Source: Caprella mutica (taxonomy: Eukaryota > Arthropoda > Malacostraca > Amphipoda > Caprellidae). From it: a stretch of DNA of 64,000 bases. Of the stretch, positions 10,701-19,900 are shown piece after piece. A program made the position numbers and the translations under genes. Location of the stretch: NCBI GenBank assembly GCA_947561585.1, contig CANNZV010001873.1, positions 60,811 through 124,810 of the forward strand. Direction: 5' to 3'. Each line of letters begins with the position of its first letter. Positions within the stretch are counted from its first letter, which is position 1. Under the pieces are notes generated by a model. It was not told where the DNA came from. It worked only from the letters and a program-made list of their open reading frames with translations, and made no database searches.

Positions 10701-13700
10701 CCATTCTCCCAAGGCTGAGACGACTCTCTCTCTGTCCGCTGCACTGAGCGTGCAGTGCGTGTTTACATCAAGGGCGCAGAGAGACCCAGACTGTATCAAT
10801 GCAATGCAGGAGCTGCTTAGCTCTCATGGAGACCCTTTCACTCTCATCAATGCATACAGGTAGGTAAAGGAGGGTGTAATATTCATCAGAAAAAATGCCG
10901 CTTTTTCACCGCTCAGTTCACACCTCTTCAATTAATCACGGTTAAATGAATGGAAGGCGGTAGAAACGATAGTATAGACTTCAAATTTGCTTTCCATTCA
11001 TTTAACCGTGATTAATTGAAGAGGCGTAAAGTGGGCGGTGAAAATGCGGCGGTTTATCTGCTAGTATAGAATGGGCCTAAGATGATCAGCAGTAGTGCAA
11101 ACATAGCTATATAGTAAATTTGTTGTGAAAGCTTATGGGATTGTTTTCAGGGACTAGGACTATGTAGTGTTTGGGCTTTCTTTTCTCATTTGAAAAACTT
11201 TTCTGGCAAAATATTAATCCTGAATCCCTGAAATGGAATATCAAACTACAATTTTTAAAATTTGATAAGAAATTGTCGTTGGTGTTTGATATTAGAACTG
11301 TTTTTCAAATTTAAAATGGGACAAATGATGAAACGGGGGATAGAAACACTACTCTTCAGAAATTCTGTAGTAAATAAACAAATGAAGAGTTTGGTTCCAA
11401 AACGCTATAAATCCATTTTGATCAATTTGAGTTAAAATGTGTTTTCTTTACCAAGAAAGTACAAAGATGAAAACCACTATTTTCTGTTTCAATCATTCAC
11501 ATAGCATATTGAGGTTATAATAACATAAACAATTCAAATCCACAATACCGACGAAATACAATATTGATTTAGGTGGAAACTCATTTTTTTCAAAAGTGGC
11601 GTTTATCGCGTTTTGGAACCAAACTCTTCAAATATTACCTACATCATGATAGTATTAATTTGTCTCGGAGACCTATTAACCACAGGAATATTTACTACCT
11701 TTTATTTATCCTTATTGGTTAGTGTGAATTGTAGGTTAGTTTTTAAATAATAATTAGGTTAGTTTGGGATGGAGGATATTAATTATTTGTATATATTAGT
11801 TTGAATTTCGAGAATGTAGCTATAGATGTGAACGACTTGTAACTATTTTTACTCTCTTTATTTTTGATATTTACTATATTGATGTGAAATTTTTTTGTAT
11901 TAATGATAATATTCTAGAGAATGAGAAGTAGCTACCTACCAATTAACCCTTTAATGCCCAGGATATATTGTAGGTCAAAATTAATGTTTTTGATAAATTA
12001 ATATTAGATAGATAGAACCTTTTTATGAAAGAATATGTTTAAAAAAAATCACTTTATTTATTTATGCAAAAATCTTTTTTTTATTTTTTTTATTATTTAT
12101 TTGAAAATAACTTTGGGTGGTGCAAAATCTCTCATCATGTGGCATAGCCTACATTTATTTGTTCTCTTCTTATTGCCAGAATATGATTATATTGAACAAA
12201 TTTAGACATTATTTGATGTTTTTCTAATGCCCTCCACAAAGCATGGTGGACATTAATAAGGTTGTGACAATATGCATTTAAAATCATAGATCCTGAAAAT
12301 AATGTAGACAAAATTAGCTGAAATGGTATCGAACCATTCAATACTCTTTAATTCTCTCCGTCTATAATATTCTCTATGATTTATAAAGCATATTGTCACA
12401 ACTCTAGTCATTAAAAGTTAATTTTTTTTTTGCAGAGGCTGGCTGTCAGAGAAAAACAGTGACTCTGAACGTTTTAACAGCAACAAATGGTGTCGCAAGA
12501 GAGGTTTGGAAGAACAGCGTTTCTACGAGATGACGAAACTCAGGCACCAGTTTGCCATGTTGCTAAAGGTCGGAGAGCATGAGTCATCACATTTTCATTA
12601 CTATAAGTTTTTTTTCAATTTTTTTTTATTGAAATAGGTATGAAGTAAACGTATATAAAAGAATAGCTATGAAGTAAACATACATCCAATTGAAAATAAT
12701 GAAAAATTAGCATCATAAAATTTCAAGCCCATATAGCTACAGGGTGGGGCGTAAGTTTGGAAGCAATTTTTCAAACATCAATATAATTCTTAAAAATAAG
12801 TTCTTAAGTAGATGATAGGGTTTGAACTATAGTAGAGACACTACATTATGACGTGGCAGTGTTATTTTTTACAAAAATTTAGTCAATTCAAAAATGTCAG
12901 ACAAAAGAGAAGCCATTATTGCTCTACACCGTGCCGGGAAGTCAGATTCCGTCATTTCAAAGACTCTCTCAATAGCGAGATCGACTGTTTGGAAGTGTGT
13001 GAAGCGTTTTAATGAGAGAGGAGACTGGACTGATCGTCCAAGAAGTGTTAGACCACGCTCACAACGCACCAAACAACTGATAAAATGTGCCCGAGAGAAG
13101 ATCAGGAGGAACCCGAAAAGGTCAATACGATTGTTAGCCAAAACAGCTAATGTGAGTCCCAGAACAATGAGAAGAGTTGTCAAAGAAGACCTAAAGATGT
13201 CCTCTTTCACCCTCCAAAAGAGACAGACTCTGTCAGAAGCTGTAGAGAAAAAGAGATTGGAGAGAAGCAAAGCACTTCTAAGAGAATTGAAGTCTGGCAC
13301 GGCTGGTGAAATTGTTTGGTCTGACGAAAAAATTTTCACAGTGGAAATGGTTCACAACCGGAGGAATGACAGAATAATTGGTAAAAGTGCAAAAGACATC
13401 CCATACAACCAAAAAACTGTCCACAGAACCATGAAACCTGCTTCAGTAATGGTCTGGGCTGCCGTTTCAGAAACTTGGAGATCTCCTTTAATTTTTGTTG
13501 AACAAGGCGCCAAAATCAATGCTAAATGTTATATTGAGAATATTTTGACGCCAATGTTGGAGTCAGCTAAGGATCACTTCGGTAATGACACTCTATGGAC
13601 ATTTCAGCAAGACGGCGCGACTTCACATACTGCAAATGTCACTCAAAACTGGTGCCATGACCATCTTCCACGGTTTTGGTCCAAAGAAATGTGGCCACCC

Positions 13701-15590
13701 TGCTCCCCAGATGTTAATCCTATGGACTTTTCGGTATGGTCCATTCTTGAATCAAAGGACTGTGGTAAATTCCATCGCAGTGTGGATGATTTAAAGCGTT
13801 CGCTCCAGAGATCTTGGAAGGAAATTTCACAAGAACAGTTGCGTGCCGCAGTAGGAGGAGTTCGGAGGAGATTTGAGGCTGTTATTAAAATCAAGGGGGG
13901 ACATTTTGAATAAATTTATGATTTTTGAATTCTTAAAACCCTTATGTAATAATACATAACTGTAAAATATTAAATATATTTTCTGTTGGATTATAATATG
14001 CACTTTCATTTGCTTCCAAACTTACGCCCCACCCTGTATAAGTTAAGAGACATTTTCGGTTAATTCAAATTAATCCCCTAAAGAGCTTGAGATTCCCTTC
14101 AATGAATAACTTTAAGTTCAAATGCCATTTTACTATGTATTTTACTAGCTATATATTTAATTTTAATTTAGCTGCTAATTTATTTTGATTGAAATTCAAA
14201 GCTAGTTTATCAGAGAATTTGAAAGTAGCTATGCTTTCTTCTTACAGGTCAATAATCAAATTCAATTTCTCGTTCCCAGCAATCCAAACTGCACGAGTCT
14301 CCAGTAGTAAACAACAATCAGAACTCTGCATCAGAGCGAGCAAAAAGGCACGGTGAATTGCAGCAGCTGAGAGCGATTCAGAAGACCAATGAGAAGAGTG
14401 GGAGCAGGAAGGCTAAGGTGCTGAAAGTAGATCATGAGGGTAATGCTCTATCTGATGGAGAGGGAGACACTGGTTATGACCCCAAACACCTTGATTTCAG
14501 TATCAAAAACGACTCTAGACAGATCAACATGCTACTGAAAAACAGTGATGTCCGTAGCTTCAGAGATCTCATAATGTTGAAAATAGTGCTGAGCAGTGGG
14601 CTCTATCCTAACATTGCTATTGCTGATGCTCATAATAACTACAAAGCTGGTAGTGAGCAAATGTTTCACACCCCAAATAAACCCTTCGCCATTCTACATC
14701 CTACGAGTGTTCTCGCTAAACAACCAGAGGTTCTAGAGATAACTGATGCTGATATTGTAGACCTGCCTGAGTTTTCTAGGTCCAACCCTCTATCTTCAAA
14801 ACATCAGATTCTGTTGTATGTATCTCTACTGGAGACGAATAAGGCTTTTCTGATGAATACATTCAGAATTCCTACTGCTCAAACGGCACTAATGTTCTCC
14901 CAGGACATCGATACTAACTGCGATATGACAACCATCGTCTGTGATAATTTCATCGAACTGAGGTTTCCTGATGAAAACACGGCTCAGGATCTCGTAGTGA
15001 CTGCCGTTCAAATGAGGAAATTGTGGAACGAGTTGCTGGAGTTGAAACTCGAGTTAAGTGTTGAAGGATCCAGTAGAGATGAGCTAGAGGTGCTAACTAA
15101 GTCAAGTAAACTAGAACGTCAGTTATCCACAGGACTGATTGAACTGTACATGCGTGAACCTGTACACTCCCAAAGACGTCTTTTAGCTGCAGACGTTCAG
15201 ATTCTTCACAAAGGACCGTACGCCAATGATGTGATATTAGACGCCAACCCCTTTTCTGGTGAACCCTGTCTTCCAAATCAGACCAAAGGGGGTGTGCGCC
15301 TTACTAGCTACTTAACCTACAACTCGCTTCTCGACACAGAGTGCCAAGTAACGACTTTCTCCGAAATGGATTACGTGTGTCCGTTCTGCGAAGCGTCTTT
15401 ACGCTGCCGTGTACTTGGAAAACTACATCACATGGTAAACTGTGAAGGCGTTAAACGAAAAGAGTTAACGACTAAAGGAAGTGAAGTTAGGGATCCAAAT
15501 GATAAAGAGTTCTACTGTCCTCTTTGCGATAAAACCCTGTGGTTATCCATCAAACATATTTTTGAACATAGGCGAAAACATAGCGAGTGA
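7701..15590 (+). CDS. DHX34: DHX34, DEAH-box RNA helicase
   Basis: Coding exons are 7701-9875, 10714-10859, 12436-12568 and 14280-15590; they join in frame to 1254 residues. The first ~130 residues are a Ser/Lys/Arg-rich low-complexity region. The helicase core shows Walker A GDTGCGKST near residue 307, TQPRR, DEIH near 400, SAT near 433, NIAETSVTI, and QRKGRAGRTGPG near 608-620. The helicase-associated and OB-fold parts are in exons 2-4. Two Cys/His motifs close the C-terminus (CPFC...H near 1183-1208 and CPLC...HRRKH near 1229-1252), as in animal DHX34. Human DHX34 remodels mRNPs in nonsense-mediated decay with UPF1 and SMG1; that role is inferred here. I chose ATG 7701 because the codons before it in this frame contain no ATG. 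Intron 1 holds fold-back MITEs, and intron 3 (donor GTCGGA, unusual) holds a mariner element. Human DHX34 is about 1143 aa, so the extra length is mostly the N-terminal tail. Confidence 0.95.
9931..10095. mobile_element. Fold-back MITE, GGGTAAGTTCCGAATTATC family
   Basis: An inverted-repeat element in DHX34 intron 1. GGGTAAGTTCC starts at 9931 and again at 10038, and the right end is GATAATTCGTAACTTACTC. Related copies are at 16036-16231 (diverged), 23558-23762, 35058-35262 (weak), 40641-40789, 42691-42996, 49641-49839, 50165-50326, 54978-55209, 55946-56102, 56375-57166 and 63142-63275. Confidence 0.75.
10193..10679. mobile_element. Cluster of three GGTTGTGACAATATGC fold-back MITEs
   Basis: One complete copy spans 10193-10357, with ends GGTTGTGACAATATGC and GCGTATTGTCACAACC. 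A right half lies at about 10398-10491. A second complete copy spans 10507-10679. The phrase CCCTTAGTCATGACTA occurs both before (10490-10505) and after (10678-10693) the last copy. That suggests a target duplication or a local tandem event. The cluster ends only 34 bp before the acceptor of DHX34 exon 2. Further copies are at 12260-12402, 23004-23164 and 34701-34788 (left half). Confidence 0.8.
10880..11080. mobile_element. Fold-back MITE, CTTCAATTAATCACGG family, copy 1
   Basis: A roughly 200-bp near-palindrome in DHX34 intron 2. The left arm contains CCTCTTCAATTAATCACGG; the right arm contains its complement and ends TCTGCTAGTATAGAATGGGC. Related copies lie at 17488-17710 and 55488-55677. 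It is non-coding. Confidence 0.75.
11382..11629. mobile_element. Fold-back element with GAAGAGTTTGGTTCCAAAAC ends
   Basis: The left end GAAGAGTTTGGTTCCAAAAC is repeated in inverted orientation at the right as GTTTTGGAACCAAACTCTTC. The core (about 250 bp) is weakly palindromic. It lies within DHX34 intron 2, and no second copy is visible in the window. Confidence 0.65.
12260..12402. mobile_element. GGTTGTGACAATATGC fold-back MITE in DHX34 intron 2
   Basis: A 143-bp copy with both inverted ends, GGTTGTGACAATATGC and GCATATTGTCACAAC. It lies 33 bp upstream of the acceptor of DHX34 exon 3, just as the intron 1 copy lies 34 bp upstream of exon 2. Confidence 0.8.
12740..14036 (+). mobile_element. 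Complete mariner-type transposon, 1.3 kb
   Basis: The terminal inverted repeats match perfectly for 27 bp from the ends. The left begins CAGGGTGGGGCGTAAGTTTG, and the right is its exact complement ending CACCCTG. TA lies immediately outside both ends (12738-12739 and 14037-14038), as expected for Tc1/mariner integration. One uninterrupted transposase gene fills the element. It lies in DHX34 intron 3 in the same orientation as the gene. Perfect ends and an intact frame suggest a recent insertion that may still be active. Confidence 0.96.
12894..13913 (+). CDS. Mariner-family transposase, DD37D type
   Basis: This 339-residue protein cuts and pastes the flanking element. The N-terminal ~110 residues look like paired helix-turn-helix DNA-binding domains (ALHRAGKSDSVISKTLSIAR). 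The catalytic part shows WSDEKIF (first Asp), WTFQQDGATSHTA (second Asp) and SPDVNPMDFSVW (third Asp). I count 37 residues between the second and third Asp, which is the DD37D (maT-like) arrangement rather than classical mariner DD34D or Tc1 DD34E. The ATG at 12894 follows the left TIR by about 120 bp, and the stop leaves about 120 bp to the right TIR. No frameshift or stop is seen, and all three acidic residues are present. Confidence 0.95.
   Translation: MSDKREAIIALHRAGKSDSVISKTLSIARSTVWKCVKRFNERGDWTDRPRSVRPRSQRTKQLIKCAREKIRRNPKRSIRLLAKTANVSPRTMRRVVKEDLKMSSFTLQKRQTLSEAVEKKRLERSKALLRELKSGTAGEIVWSDEKIFTVEMVHNRRNDRIIGKSAKDIPYNQKTVHRTMKPASVMVWAAVSETWRSPLIFVEQGAKINAKCYIENILTPMLESAKDHFGNDTLWTFQQDGATSHTANVTQNWCHDHLPRFWSKEMWPPCSPDVNPMDFSVWSILESKDCGKFHRSVDDLKRSLQRSWKEISQEQLRAAVGGVRRRFEAVIKIKGGHFE
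14037..14279 (+). other. Remainder of DHX34 intron 3
   Basis: AT-rich intron sequence between the mariner right end and the acceptor TCGTTCCCAG at 14279. No other feature is visible. Confidence 0.5.
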
Positions 15591-15853
15591 AGTTTTATGA
15601 CTATGTGAACCTAAAGAAAATGCCTTGCTATAATAAGAATTGAGACTATGTGATAAAAAGAACAACTATCTTGTGTGTAGCTAATTATTTTCTTTCAAAA
15701 TTATGTTAATTCATTTGAACCTTTGTACACAAACTATGTTTTTGATATGATTTATGTGTATAACTACAATGCTTGTCAAAATTATTAAAAACAGACCTAT
15801 ATTTTTTAGTGGATGTAGACATTAGAAAAATAAGTAAAATCAATTTTAAAAGT

Positions 15854-15859
15854 AATAAA
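15854..15859 (+). terminator. Candidate polyadenylation signal of DHX34
   Basis: AATAAA occurs about 265 bp after the DHX34 stop. It is the first canonical hexamer I see downstream. The assignment is positional. Confidence 0.5.
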
Positions 15860-16906
15860 AGGGTGTTTTCCCAATACTTATGAGAATCACTATAGATATT
15901 ATTATAGGCTCCTATTCTATGTTTTAGATCAATGTATTCATTTTGTAATTAACTTATAAGATGATATTGTAACCATCTCTCATCCTACCTACTAAGCGGC
16001 TGATATCTCGTAGTTGATTTTGACTAAAGTTGTTGGTTTAGTTCCTAGTTATCAAATTCGACAATTTTCATCGTAGTGGAAAAAACATATGATTTGACAT
16101 TTTATCTTGTTATTTCATTGGTATCCATGATACCTGCAGGTATCATGGATACCAATTAAAATAACGAGCTAAAATGATAATATTTCGAATCCAGTCGAAA
16201 ATTTGAAACAGTGATAAATAGGAACTAGCCCAATTTATTTGCATTTGTTAGTTATTCATGAATTTGTGATTTTCTATCATTATTTGCATTCAGTAACCAA
16301 ATATGAAATAATGTAAATACAATAACTTGCTAACTGTAGCTAGTTAATGAATATCAAAAATAGGCTATCCCTATTCCAATAAAAATACTTTTGTTTCCAA
16401 CAAAGTTCATTTTATTTTAAATAGAATATTATTCCCAGGGGCTCTATCCTGAAGCTGTCTGTGGTGAATGGAAGAGAAGAGGGGTGGCGTCCTTTGGTCC
16501 TCGAACTGTTGTAATTTGGATTTCTTTTCCATTTACCAATGCTAATGATTTAACAATACAGGAATGTTCATAGAAATCCGTAATTCAGTTAGTATCGCCT
16601 CTTCATTTTCCTCTTCCGCTTGTTTCTTTAAATCAAAGTGGAGTAGCTTTTCTACCTCCATGAACTTTGTCATTGACTGGTGGTGGGTGACTTTGTTCAT
16701 TGAGTAGCTTTTCTGCATCCATGAACTTTGTCATTGACTGGTGGTGGGTGACTTTGTTCATTTAGTAGCTTTTCTGCATCCAAGAACATGGTCACTGAAT
16801 GGTGATCTGTAATTAAATAAAAACTATACCTGTGTGTTAATTACACCAATATACCTTTTACTAATGGAATACTTGCTAGGCATCATTTTCAGATTTTCTC
16901 TTTACA
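15860..16906. repeat. DHX34-TMEM19 intergenic region with a hairpin MITE and a dispersed repeat
   Basis: At 16036-16231 there is a near-palindrome whose centre is TTGGTATCCATGATACC followed by its complement (16119-16158). At about 16430-16830 lies a copy of a dispersed repeat with phrases such as CCTCTTCATTTTCCTCTTCC and GTAGCTTTTCTGCATCCA (given here in either strand). It recurs at 41130-41345, 52680-52800, 59225-59600 and 61550-61620. An acceptor-like TCATTTTCAG ends at 16891, 15 bp before the TMEM19 ATG. Confidence 0.6.
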
Positions 16907-19900
16907 ATGCATTTCATAAATCAGATGTTTTACTGCGTTTGCCTTTCTGCTAATAGCGCTGTAACCTTATTTGTGTTTGGCTGCTTCAACATTCGACAAT
17001 ACAGTGAGTGTAGATCTCTGATTATATTGACCTGATATATTTTATGAGTTTCGAGTGATCAATTTAAGTTGTAAATGGATGTTACTATATCACCAACACT
17101 CTGCAAACATAATAACTATCTGAAGAGAAGACTACAAAGCAGAATCTTGAAGCGCTGCCCACCTTTCGAAGCTCAGCCTTTTTCCAATATGCTCCGCCTC
17201 TCTCCAATATGTTCCACCCTCCTCTCAAAAAGCTTCACCCTTCTCCAATAGGCTCCGCCTACCGTGATGTTGCAGACTGAATGAACTCTTTTTCAGAAGA
17301 ATGGAATAACAAAATCAAGGGATGTTGCAGGGGCTGTGCATTACATTTACTGAACTTTTAATATTACCATTTCACACGGATGAAGAAAAAGGTAGACTAC
17401 TTTCTTTTAGCCAAGCGCTTTCGGTTAGCCTAAAAACATCACCAAGACCGTACCCTAATACAAGTAGAATACAAAAACTTACCTTATTAGGCCCATTCTA
17501 TTCTAGCAGATAAAGCGCCGCGTTTTCACCTCTCAGTCTATGCCTCTTCAATTAATCACGATTAAGGAATGGAAGGCAAAACGCTAGTATGGACTGCAAA
17601 TTTCCTTTGAAGTTCCATTTACAAGAGGCGTAAATGCCTCTTTTCCATTTACAAGAGGCGTAAACGGGGCGGTTAAAAAGCGATGTTTTATTTGCTACCA
17701 TAGAATGTGTCTTAGCATTTTTTAAGTTCTAATTTTATTTTATTATCTTACAGTTCCATATCTTGCGTCCAAAACCATAGAGGAAGCATCAATGAGTACC
17801 TATTTGGTGGCTGTTTTTGTACCTATTCTTGTTGCAGGCTACGGATTGCGTAAGAGAAGTCTTGTTCTCTCCGGCGCTCTTACGGGTCAGTACATTATGT
17901 TACCTATTTTAAAAATTGCTTAATTCACACCTTAAGGACTGTACACACGCAGGGGTTTTTAAGTCTTTCCCCCAGACTTTTTCCTACGCTCCTCCTACTT
18001 TTTCCACGAGACTTTTGAATCATAATTATAAATGTGATATAAATAATTATATCGTATTTTCTGATATTATTCAAAAGTCTCGTGGAAAAAGTAGGAGGAG
18101 CTTAGCAAAAAGTCTGGTGGAAAGACTTAATTTTTTTGCCTAATTCACGCCTTACCTTTTAATTAAAAGATATCTAACTTATTCAGATAGTTTGAAGCTA
18201 ATTAGATAGGTAGAAAAATGTTTTAAAATATAATTTAATTAATAGAAATCTTTGATAAATATCTCTAAAGTCTAATTTATGTTTCGTATTATTTATATAA
18301 AATTAGTGAATATGAAATTGACTAGAACGACCAACATAGTTTATTGTCTTTTCAATTATTTATATTTTCATTTGCAATTTTTAAATGGTAGCCAATGCAA
18401 AGAGGCAGCGCCATCACACGGACAGTCATTCCATCAATTGACTGTGTGGTGTTTGGCTTATTCTATGGAATTATCCTCCATAGGAATAATTTACTATGGT
18501 GACATCCTCCATAGGAATAATTTACTATGGTGACATCCTCCATAGGAATAATTTACTATGGTGACATCCTCCATAGGAATAATTTACTATGGTGACATCC
18601 TCCATAGGAATAATTTACTATGGTGACATCCTCCATAGGAATAATTTACTATGGTGACATCCTCCATAGGAATAATTTACTATGGTGACATCCTACATAG
18701 GAATAATTTACTATGGTGACATCCTCCATAGGAATAATTTACTATGGTGACATCCTCCATAGGAATAATTTACTATGGTGACATCCTCCATAGGAATAAT
18801 TTACTATGGTGACATCCTCCATAGGAATAATTTACTATGGTGACATCCTACATAGGAATAATTTACTATGGTGACATCCTACATAGGAATAATTTACTAT
18901 GGTGACATCCTCCATAGGAATAATTTACTATGGTGACATCCTACATAGGAATAATTTACTATGGTGACATCCTCCATAGGAATAATTTACTATGGTGACA
19001 TCCTCCATAGGAATAATTAATAATTTTTTCAGGTATTGTTCTCAGTCAGTTTTTAATTCTGGCTAACCCCGGTTTTTTGGCGCAACTTTTGTTTTTTTTC
19101 GCCACTGGCTCCAAAGTCACTAAATTCAGGGAAGAAAGGAAGGCAAAACTGCAGGAAGATTACAAACAAGGTGAGCACTTTACTGAGCCATGCCATTTAA
19201 AGTAACACTCTTCGTTCTCGGGAAGTGGGTGCTAACCTTTTAATGGTCGTACACACGCAGGGTTTTTAAGTCTTTCCACCAGACTTTTTGCTAAGCTCCT
19301 TCTACTTTTTCCACGAGCATATAAGAAAAAACGATATAATTATTATTTATTTCAGCTGGTATCCATGATACCTGCAGGTATCTTGGATACCTATTAAAAT
19401 AAAAGTCAAGTTATGATTATTATATTATTTATATATTATATTCATGATATAATCTACGGACATCACTACCAGTATTTGGATTACTTGCTAGAGGTAATTT
19501 GTAGCTACACCAGCAAAATATCTTCTCACCCGATCATGACGTACCTACTGTACGGTAACCGTAAGCAGTCGGTAATTACGTCGTTACCCTCGTTATTTTA
19601 TAAATATGATTATAATGTAACAAACATAAGAAATATAGTAGAAATTCTCTATAATGAACTCATGTATAGCTTTTAAGATTCAACTATACAGTTGGCTTCT
19701 TGTCCTGATGATGAATAGACATCTTTCTTTTCGTAAGCTTGAAATCCGAAAAATAATCTTTAACTTTGAGTTTAATAGGAGTTCTACTTTAATTTGTGTA
19801 AATATATTTTACTTTTGAAATATTGTGTTTATATTCCCTCTAGACTCTTCTTTCTGAAAGTTCTTTTCCCCATCAGGAGGTATGAGAGACTGGTCTCAGG

